A DNA stretch of 49,365 nucleotides from NCBI GenBank assembly GCA_022340305.1, contig JAJDOF010000167.1:1-49365 (forward strand). Reading direction: 5' to 3'. The position numbers were made by a program, and so were the translations under genes. This stretch comes from Gammaproteobacteria bacterium. Its GTDB lineage: Bacteria > Pseudomonadota > Gammaproteobacteria > GCA-001735895. The notes beneath the pieces are model-generated. The model searched no databases and was not told the origin of the DNA. It was given only the letters and a program-made list of their open reading frames with translations. Below are positions 43,364-49,365 of this stretch, piece after piece. Each line of letters starts with the position of its first letter. Within the stretch, counting starts at the first letter, position 1.

Positions 43364-43744
43364 TCAAAGCTGACCGTCTTCCTCGAGTACCTTGCGCGCG
43401 ACGCGAAAGCATTCCAGGGATTGCGGCACGCCGCAGTAGATGCCGACGACGTGAATAATCGCGCGGATCTCTTCCTTGCTGACGCCGTTGTTGATTGCGC
43501 CACGACAGTGGATTTCCCATTCATGCATCTTGCCGAGCGCGCCGATCATCGCCAGGTTCATCATCGAACGCGTCTTCGGCTCGATAACGTCATCACCCCA
43601 GCCGAATCCCCAGCACCAGGCCGTCATTGCTTCCTGGAAAGGACGGGTAAAATCATCGGCGGCGGCCAGGTTTTTCTCGACATACTCGGCACCGAGAGTC
43701 GCCTTACGCTGCGCCAGGCCTTTTTCAAATAAATCGTTATCCAT
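43364..43744 (-). CDS. Carboxymuconolactone-decarboxylase (CMD) family protein
   Basis: All-helical 126-residue protein of the AhpD/CMD fold. It shows the family core PKTRSMMNLAMIGALGKMHEWEIHCRGAINNGVSKEEIRAIIHVVGIYCGVPQS, given here by its main motifs. Cysteines occur at HCRG and IYCGV rather than an AhpD-type CxxC, so the peroxidatic role is not supported. It is closer to the 4-carboxymuconolactone decarboxylase branch, whose members are often of unknown function. GAGGAG precedes ATG 43744. It sits convergent with the PbfA-like gene, with one base between their ends, and is followed on the left by an inverted repeat. Confidence 0.9.
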   Translation of the reverse strand: MDNDLFEKGLAQRKATLGAEYVEKNLAAADDFTRPFQEAMTAWCWGFGWGDDVIEPKTRSMMNLAMIGALGKMHEWEIHCRGAINNGVSKEEIRAIIHVVGIYCGVPQSLECFRVARKVLEEDGQL

Positions 43745-43799
43745 TTGTTACTCCTCAAAATTAAAAAATGGCATCCCCGCGCCAGTGACGCTCTCGTGC

Positions 43800-43887
43800 G
43801 TCATCCCCACGCACGCGGGGATCTTGTCCAGAGTCTACGATCTCCGCAAGACAAGCTCCACAAGATTCCCGCGTGCGCGGTGATGAC
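43800..43887. repeat. Diverged copy of the palindromic intergenic element
   Basis: Arms 43800-43827 and 43860-43887 match as reverse complements with three mismatches over 28 bases. The first bases (GTCATCCCC, CGCGGGGATC) match the element at 3451-3515. This copy has a longer spacer. It lies between the CMD gene start and the FAD/GcvT gene end, both on the minus strand. Confidence 0.85.
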
Positions 43888-43907
43888 ATCAATGATTAGT
43901 AATAACT

Positions 43908-46340
43908 TTAATCTTCCGCACGCGGCAAAAGATTCTGCGGATCATACACACATTGTTCGACGATTACCGCGCGGCGCGGCGCACCCATTACCAGCACCTC
44001 AAACTGGTTACCGATCCGATTTAATGCCGGCTTGATGTAAGCAAAGGCAAGATACCGCCCCTGGTCATAGCCGTAGCCGCCTGATGAAACCTGACCGACC
44101 GGACGACCCTCGTACCAGACAGATTCCGAACCGAGCGGGTCACACAGCACCTCACCGGCGGCGGGTTCATCCAGTTGCAAGTAGGCGAGCACCCAGCGTT
44201 CGGCAGCCGCCAGCGAGGCCGTCGCTCCCTGGAAACCTCCAGCGCGCGCAAAGCGCGCGACGTCGCCTTCGGTGATGGTAACTTCGTTGGTAATTTCCGA
44301 GCCGGAGCGATAAGCCTTTTCCATGCGCACCGCGTTCAGGGTAGCCGAACCGATGTGCACCAGGCCGCCACTGTGCGACGTCGCTATCAATGCGTTGTAA
44401 ACGTCGAGCATGCCGTTCATCGGTACGTGTAACTCCCAACCCAGTTCACCGGTATAGGTGACTCGCAACGCGCGCACCTCTGCTACCCCCGCGACCGTAA
44501 TCGACTGGCTCGACAACCAGCGAAAACTGGCATTATCGAGCGTCGCGTCAGTACACTCGGCGAGAATGCGGCGCGCGGCCGGGCCGGCCAGCATGATGAC
44601 GCCGAGCGCTTCCGATACGTTGGCAAAGGTCACGCTTTCGCCAGCCAGGACCTCTTCCTGCATCCAGTTCAGCAAAGCGGCTTCACGCACCGCCGCATAA
44701 ACCAGGTAGTAGTGATTTTCAGCAAGTCTGATAATCGTCGCTTCGCCTTCGATGCGCCCATTTTTCATGACCAGGTAGGTCAACGAGATACTGCCGTCTT
44801 TCCGTGGCAACCTGTTGGACTGAATGCGCTCGAGAAATGTCTCGGCGTCCTTGCCGCTGATCTCGATCTTGGCGAAGGCGGAAAGATCTGCAATGCCGGC
44901 ATGTTTGCGCATACCACGCACCTCGTTACCGATGATGTCGAACAATGCACTGCGGCGAAAACTCTCGACGTGCTGCTGCGCAATGCCATTCACTGCATAC
45001 CAGTACGGACGCTCCCAGCCATAGACATCTTCGTAGACTGCCCCCTTGCTTTTCAAGGTCTCGTATAGCGGAGACAGCTTTGAATGCGACGGGCGCAGAG
45101 CGGGACGGTCGAGATGCGGATAGGGAATTTCGTGGCGCAGCAGATAATCTTCCTTCGCCTTGTTGATGCGGTAATCGTCATCGATACGCGCACCGAAGCG
45201 ACGCGGGTCGAAACTGCGCATCGACACATCGGCGGCACCGTGCACCATCCACTGGGCGAGATACTTGCCGGCGCCCGGCCCCCAGGCGATACCGACCTGC
45301 GAACCGCAACAGCACCAGAAATTCTTTACCCCGGACGGACCCAGCAACATATTGCCATCGGGCGGATGGGTGATGGCACCGTGCACCACGCTCTTGATAC
45401 CCTTATCGGCCAGCACCGGCATGCGTTCCAGTGCATTTTCGAGCCACGGCATGATGCGATCGTAATCCGGTTCGAATAATTCGTTTGCGGATTCCCAGGG
45501 CGTGCCATCGTCCCACACCGAGGCCGCATTGGCCTTTTCATAGATTCCGATCAACCCGGATTTCTGCTCCATGCGGATGTAGCCCGATACCTGCGAATCG
45601 TCACGGATGACCGGCAGCTCTTTCCCCAGGTTCTCGAATTCCGGCACCGTGTCGGTGATCAGGTAGTGATGCAGCATATTGGCAATCGGCAGATCGACAC
45701 CGAGCCAATGCCCGATCTGGCGCGCATAGGTACCGCCCGCATTGACTACCATCTGCGCCTCGACATCCCCCTGCTCGGTGTGCACCACGAAGCCATGGCC
45801 AGCGCGCGTAATCCCGGTCACCCGGTTCTGGCGCACTACGCTGGCACCCATCATGCGCGCACCCTTGGCCATTGCAAAGGCGACCCCGGCGGGATCGACA
45901 TGACCATCATGCGGGGTATAGAGCGCCGCCATGACACCATCGAGATTATAAAAAGGATGCAGTTCGGCGATACGCCCGGGATCGATAATTTCCATCGTGT
46001 GGCCAAGCCCCTTGCCCACGGACAGTGTGTACTTGATCCAGTCGACTTCATCCTGGGTATAGGCGATGCGCAGGCTGCCGCTGCCGTGCCAGGTGCAGGA
46101 CTGACCGGTTTCATCCTCGAGCCGCGGATAGAGATCGGTGCCGTAGGCTGCCATCCTGGCGAGACTGTAATGACTGACTGAATGCGTGATCTGGCCGGCC
46201 GCATGCCAGGTAGAGCCGCTGGTGAGCTCAGCCTTCTCCAGCAACAGGACGTCGGTTTCGCCCTCCTTGCAGAGATGATAAGCGAGTGAACAGCCCATGA
46301 CCCCGCCGCCGATGATGACGATTTTCGCGCTGGATTGCAT
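43908..46340 (-). CDS. FAD-dependent demethylating dehydrogenase with C-terminal GcvT domain (dimethylglycine/sarcosine dehydrogenase-like)
   Basis: An 810-residue enzyme. N-terminal FAD Rossmann fold (KIVIIGGGVMGCSLAYHL, with ELTSGSTWHAAGQ near residue 44) and DAO domain to about 400. An FAO_M linker follows (near YGWERPYWYAV) and then GcvT folate-binding domains (about 430-800, with GYTGELGWELHVP-type segment near 655). This order is that of dimethylglycine dehydrogenase and sarcosine oxidase relatives, which transfer the removed methyl group to tetrahydrofolate. The exact N-methyl substrate is not known. The start ATG 46340 is preceded by GGAG; the frame runs to 46430 without conservation. 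It is divergent from the RpiR regulator gene, with an 83-base shared promoter region. Confidence 0.9.
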   Translation of the reverse strand: MQSSAKIVIIGGGVMGCSLAYHLCKEGETDVLLLEKAELTSGSTWHAAGQITHSVSHYSLARMAAYGTDLYPRLEDETGQSCTWHGSGSLRIAYTQDEVDWIKYTLSVGKGLGHTMEIIDPGRIAELHPFYNLDGVMAALYTPHDGHVDPAGVAFAMAKGARMMGASVVRQNRVTGITRAGHGFVVHTEQGDVEAQMVVNAGGTYARQIGHWLGVDLPIANMLHHYLITDTVPEFENLGKELPVIRDDSQVSGYIRMEQKSGLIGIYEKANAASVWDDGTPWESANELFEPDYDRIMPWLENALERMPVLADKGIKSVVHGAITHPPDGNMLLGPSGVKNFWCCCGSQVGIAWGPGAGKYLAQWMVHGAADVSMRSFDPRRFGARIDDDYRINKAKEDYLLRHEIPYPHLDRPALRPSHSKLSPLYETLKSKGAVYEDVYGWERPYWYAVNGIAQQHVESFRRSALFDIIGNEVRGMRKHAGIADLSAFAKIEISGKDAETFLERIQSNRLPRKDGSISLTYLVMKNGRIEGEATIIRLAENHYYLVYAAVREAALLNWMQEEVLAGESVTFANVSEALGVIMLAGPAARRILAECTDATLDNASFRWLSSQSITVAGVAEVRALRVTYTGELGWELHVPMNGMLDVYNALIATSHSGGLVHIGSATLNAVRMEKAYRSGSEITNEVTITEGDVARFARAGGFQGATASLAAAERWVLAYLQLDEPAAGEVLCDPLGSESVWYEGRPVGQVSSGGYGYDQGRYLAFAYIKPALNRIGNQFEVLVMGAPRRAVIVEQCVYDPQNLLPRAED

Positions 46341-46394
46341 CGAGTGACTCCGCAGAAATTTAATGTTGCCTTGAAAGATTGGCAGATGATACAC

Positions 46395-46423
46395 TTGTGC
46401 TATTAAGTAAATCAAGCACACAA
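46395..46423. promoter_or_regulatory. Putative operator in the divergent promoter of the demethylase/RpiR unit
   Basis: TGTGCT (46396-46401) and AGCACA (46415-46420) are exact reverse complements. Centres are 19 bases apart, i.e. about two helical turns, just ahead of the rpiR-like start at 46424. AT-rich sequence lies between. An RpiR-family dimer could bind here, but this is inferred from position and symmetry only. Confidence 0.4.
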
Positions 46424-47341
46424 ATGTCACAAACTACGCGAAATTTCACGGTGATTGAAAACGTCCTGCCAAAGACCCAGGAAGAAGTGATCGCACGCCT
46501 TTTGCACGACTTTGACGAACTCCCCGGCCAGTTGCAGCTGTGCGCCCGCTTTATCATCGATCACCCCCACGAAGTCGGTTTACAATCGATGCGCACCCTC
46601 GCCACCGATGCCGAGGTGCAACCCAACAGCTTCGTGCGCCTGGCACGCCACCTGGGTTTCGAGGGCTATGACGCGATGCGCGAGCGCTTCCGTGATTTCG
46701 TGCGCGGTGGCATCGGCAGCAGCCCCGACCGGGTGCGCTGGCTGCAGCAACTGGGTCGCAAGGGCGGCAGCGCTGCAGTTTTCGGCAGCATGGCCGAGGC
46801 CTGCCTGGAAAACACTGAAAAGATGTTCGCCCAGCAATCCGTCGCCGATCTCGAAACAGCGGTCGACCTGATGATCAACGCCCGACGCGTATACGTACTC
46901 GGCCTCGGCCTCGCCTACCCGCTCGCCTATAACTTCTGGTACGTCGCGCGCATGGGCTTCGATCACTTCATCCTGACGCCGCGCCACGGCAGCCTGCCGT
47001 CGGACGACATCATCCGTATGGATGAACGCGACTGCCTGCTGGCAATGACCTTTCAGCCTTATCGGCGTGATACGCTCGCGGCCGTGCAACGCGCCAGGAA
47101 AACCGGCGCGAAGGTGATCGGCATAACCGACAGCAATGCCGCATCACTGTGCCGCGAAGCCGATATCGGCCTGGTTGCGCCAACGCATACACCACAGTTC
47201 TTCCACTCGAATTCGGCGGTGACGGCGTTACTCGAAAGCCTCTGCGCGCTGCTGGTGGTGCGTGGCGGTGATACGGCGAGCCAGGCCGTTGAGGCGTTTC
47301 ACCAGGCCCGCTGGGAGGAAAATATTTATGATGAATCCTGA
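46424..47341 (+). CDS. MurR/RpiR-family transcriptional regulator
   Basis: Cytoplasmic regulator of 305 residues. It has an N-terminal HTH_6 DNA-binding domain (residues about 10-90, with the EVQPNSFVRLARHLGFEGYDAMRERF helix-turn-helix) and a SIS sugar-isomerase-like ligand domain (about 130-260; RVYVLGLGLAY, GAKVIGITDSNAASL). Such proteins bind sugar-phosphate or other small ligands and control neighbouring catabolic genes. ATG 46424 is favoured since the protein then starts with MSQTTRNFT; the frame runs from 46379. It is divergent from the FAD/GcvT gene and overlaps the following Rieske oxygenase by 14 bases. Confidence 0.92.
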   Translation: MSQTTRNFTVIENVLPKTQEEVIARLLHDFDELPGQLQLCARFIIDHPHEVGLQSMRTLATDAEVQPNSFVRLARHLGFEGYDAMRERFRDFVRGGIGSSPDRVRWLQQLGRKGGSAAVFGSMAEACLENTEKMFAQQSVADLETAVDLMINARRVYVLGLGLAYPLAYNFWYVARMGFDHFILTPRHGSLPSDDIIRMDERDCLLAMTFQPYRRDTLAAVQRARKTGAKVIGITDSNAASLCREADIGLVAPTHTPQFFHSNSAVTALLESLCALLVVRGGDTASQAVEAFHQARWEENIYDES

Positions 47342-48419
47342 GCTTGATGCAGCTGGCGCACCGGTACTCGGGCTGGAGGCGAAGTACTTCAACGACGAGG
47401 CGCTATTCCGACGTATCGTTGACCAAGTGTTTTTCAAAAACTGGCTGCTGGCCTGTCATGCCAGCCAGATCAGCAGGCCCGGCGACTACCACACCCTCGC
47501 GATCTACGACCAGGATATCCTGATCACACATACGCGTGACGGTGAGATCAAGGCATTTTACAACGTCTGCCAACATCGCGGTCACAAACTCGCCGCAGGC
47601 AGCGGCAATCGCAAATTGCTGGTTTGCCCTTATCATTCCTGGTCTTACGACCTGACGGGGAAGCTCAAGGCCGCGCCGCACGTCAGCAAGGTACCCGGTT
47701 TCGATGCGACAAAGATCTGTCTGACTGAAATTCGCGTCGAAAACTTTCTCGGCTTTGTGTTCATCAACCTCGATCCCGACTGCGCGAGCATGGACGAAAC
47801 CTACCCGGGCATACGCGCGGAAATGACCAGCCTGTGCGCCGATATCGAGCAGCGCCAGTATGCCTATCATCACAGCGCCGACGAGGGTTGTAACTGGTTC
47901 GTAGCCATCGAGAATTACAACGAATGTTATCACTGCGGTAACTGTCACCCGTCATTTGCCAGGGGCATCATCGACCCCTCGACCTACTCGATCGAGCCCT
48001 ATGGCAACACACAAGTGTTGCACCATACGTCAGAATCTTCACACAGTGAAGACGCATGGTATGACACCAGCGGCGCCGATTACGGCAGCTTCTACCTGTG
48101 GCCAGCCACTTCCATCCAGTTCTATCCGGGCGGCGTAGTCAACAGTTTCACCTGGCGTCCGCTCGCGGTCGATGACGTGCGTGTTTTCCGAACGTTTTAT
48201 TCTAACGACGGCGGCGTCGATGAAACCCTGCAAAAAGTCATCGACAACGACCGTGAAACGACCTTCCAGGAAGATCTCGACATCGTCAAGCAAGTTCAAC
48301 GCGGCATCAACTCGCGCGGCTACCGGCCGGGACCGCTGGTATTGAATCCGGAGGGCGGCATCAACAATGAACGCCCTATCCAGAAACTACACGAATGGCT
48401 GCGCGCAGCCGTCGCTTAA
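47328..48419 (+). CDS. Rieske non-heme iron oxygenase alpha subunit, betaine/carnitine-demethylase type
   Basis: About 363 residues. Rieske centre with both Cys-x-His pairs intact: VCQHRGHK near residue 83 and VCPYHSW near 103. The mononuclear iron site follows in the catalytic domain: NYNECYHCGNCHPSF around 200-215 (Asn, Glu, then two His). The NECYHC form is typical of glycine-betaine, choline, carnitine and stachydrine monooxygenases. The reaction is probably oxidative N-demethylation. It needs a reductase, which is not next to it. Tandem ATGs at 47328/47331 with GGAGG upstream; the frame extends further without conservation. It overlaps the RpiR gene, and the class III aminotransferase follows after 13 bases. 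Confidence 0.9.
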   Translation: MMNPELDAAGAPVLGLEAKYFNDEALFRRIVDQVFFKNWLLACHASQISRPGDYHTLAIYDQDILITHTRDGEIKAFYNVCQHRGHKLAAGSGNRKLLVCPYHSWSYDLTGKLKAAPHVSKVPGFDATKICLTEIRVENFLGFVFINLDPDCASMDETYPGIRAEMTSLCADIEQRQYAYHHSADEGCNWFVAIENYNECYHCGNCHPSFARGIIDPSTYSIEPYGNTQVLHHTSESSHSEDAWYDTSGADYGSFYLWPATSIQFYPGGVVNSFTWRPLAVDDVRVFRTFYSNDGGVDETLQKVIDNDRETTFQEDLDIVKQVQRGINSRGYRPGPLVLNPEGGINNERPIQKLHEWLRAAVA

Positions 48420-48432
48420 CAGGAAATCGATC

Positions 48433-49365
48433 ATGACTTCACCCGCAGCCAAAACCAGCGCCGACACCCTCACCCAGCGCGAGCTCTTTGCAATTGCTGA
48501 ACGCGTTTTACCGGGCGCGGGCCTTGGCAGCTACTCGCTCGCCGATGACATTCGCCTGATCTTCGCCCACGGCAAGGGTTCGCGCATGTGGGACGTCGAT
48601 GATAACGAATACATCGACTATGTCGGCGGTGCCGGCGCACTCATTCTCGGTCACTCACACCCGGCCGTGGTCAAGGCGGCGCAGGCACAGTTCGAACGCG
48701 GCGCGCACATGTTCGGCTCGCTCAACGATGTCGCAATTCAACTGGCCGCGCGCCTTGTCAACGACATCCCCTGCGCCGAAAAAATAGCCTATGCGACCAC
48801 CGGATCGGAAGCCACCGGTTACGCGATGCGGCTCGCGCGTGCCTTTACCGGGCGCAGCAAGATATTGAAATTCGAAGGCGCTTACCACGGTAACCACGAC
48901 TATGCGATTGTCTCCACCTTCCCCAGGGAAACCGGCAATTACCCGCAGGGTAGGGCCGATTCGTGCGGACAACCCGAGGCAACGGTATCGACCATGCTGG
49001 TCTGCCCCTACAACGATCTGGTGACGCTGCGTAAAATTGTCGCCGAACACCACACCGACATCGCGGCGATTTTCGCCGAACCGGTGCAGCGCATCATTCC
49101 AGCCGAGCCCGAGTTCCTGCATGGCATTCGCGCGCTCTGCGATGAATACGACATCCTGTTCGTACTGGACGAAGTTGTGACCGGATTTCGCCTGGGCTAC
49201 GGCGGCGCGCAGCAGTGGTATGACATCAAGCCCGATCTTTCAACTCACGGCAAGGTTGTCGGCGGCGGTGGTCCGTTGTCCTGTATTGCCGGTCGTGCCG
49301 ATGTCATCGGCCTGTCCGACCCGAAACTGAAGGGGCAACCGGGTTACACCTATTTCAACGGCACC
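48433..49365 (+). CDS. Class III aminotransferase, GSA-aminomutase-like (partial, C-terminus off window)
   Basis: The first 311 residues of a PLP enzyme of the glutamate-1-semialdehyde aminomutase type. It shows ERVLPGAGLG near residue 23, WDVDDNEYIDYVGGAGALILGHSHP, TTGSEATGYAMRLARAFTGR, the FEGAYHGNHDY turn, FVLDEVVTGFRLGYGG and the PLP lysine K274 in HGKVVGGG. The context, after an RpiR regulator and a Rieske demethylase, argues against the heme-pathway role and for transamination of a catabolic intermediate. GGAAA lies eight bases before ATG 48433. The gene continues off the right edge, and the catabolic unit probably does too. Confidence 0.92.
   Translation, partial: MTSPAAKTSADTLTQRELFAIAERVLPGAGLGSYSLADDIRLIFAHGKGSRMWDVDDNEYIDYVGGAGALILGHSHPAVVKAAQAQFERGAHMFGSLNDVAIQLAARLVNDIPCAEKIAYATTGSEATGYAMRLARAFTGRSKILKFEGAYHGNHDYAIVSTFPRETGNYPQGRADSCGQPEATVSTMLVCPYNDLVTLRKIVAEHHTDIAAIFAEPVQRIIPAEPEFLHGIRALCDEYDILFVLDEVVTGFRLGYGGAQQWYDIKPDLSTHGKVVGGGGPLSCIAGRADVIGLSDPKLKGQPGYTYFNGT

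Noticed and set aside
1..49365. CRISPR arrays, tRNA, rRNA, or intact insertion sequences
   Set aside because: No regularly spaced direct repeats, cloverleaf-like stretches, ribosomal sequence or transposase frames were seen by eye. A tRNAscan or IS search would be decisive but could not be run.

Overview
The window reads as a chromosomal segment of a heterotrophic, probably marine or otherwise aquatic gammaproteobacterium. Supporting this are IHF-beta and GreB of gammaproteobacterial type, an MltF-like lytic transglycosylase, a MoeA/MoaD pair, a cysteine-type sulfatase, a DmdA-like GcvT-family protein and much amino-acid and amine catabolism. Most of the window is moderately GC-rich with tight gene packing. 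About 15.5-26.7 kb is visibly more AT-rich, with single genes separated by long unassigned gaps, and looks like an accessory region. No rRNA, tRNA, CRISPR array or intact insertion sequence was seen. The species cannot be named from the sequence alone.

Layout. 1-3.5 kb: a two-gene unit on the minus strand (a polyferredoxin with 16 cysteines and an aldehyde:ferredoxin oxidoreductase cut by the window edge) faces moeA-moaD on the plus strand. Together these look like a tungsto/molybdo-enzyme with its cofactor genes. 3.5-6.7 kb: a Tat-exported Rieske-like protein lacking one cluster histidine, then DUF1285 protein, class IV aminotransferase and a sulfotransferase-like protein in tight succession. 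6.8-14.4 kb: a metallo-beta-lactamase/cyclic-nucleotide-binding fusion, then a complete family-5 (peptide/nickel type) ABC importer with a fused double ATPase, binding protein, terminator and two permeases. 14.4-15.5 kb: a PHB-depolymerase-type esterase.

15.5-26.7 kb (accessory): GFA protein, exported MBL hydrolase, delta-60-repeat lipoprotein, DUF4116-like protein, a cytochrome c fused to a duplicated DsbC-like thiol-disulfide protein (the most unusual gene here), an orphan IHF-beta, a DmdA-like aminomethyltransferase-fold protein, a GST and a small outer-membrane barrel. 26.6-38.2 kb: small alpha/beta-barrel protein, sulfatase, branched-chain aminotransferase, MscS-type channel, mini-cytochrome c, class I glutamine amidotransferase divergent from an aromatic-amino-acid-decarboxylase-like gene followed by a [2Fe-2S] ferredoxin and its reductase, then a two-sensor-domain lytic transglycosylase.

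38.4-49.4 kb: greB, two different 2-oxoglutarate/Fe(II) oxygenases, PaiB-like flavin protein, a PbfA-like class III PLP enzyme, a carboxymuconolactone-decarboxylase-family protein, and finally a divergent catabolic unit. In that unit an FAD/GcvT demethylating dehydrogenase lies opposite an RpiR regulator, a Rieske betaine-type oxygenase and a class III aminotransferase cut by the right edge. The last unit most plausibly strips methyl groups from, and deaminates, an N-methylated amine or amino acid.
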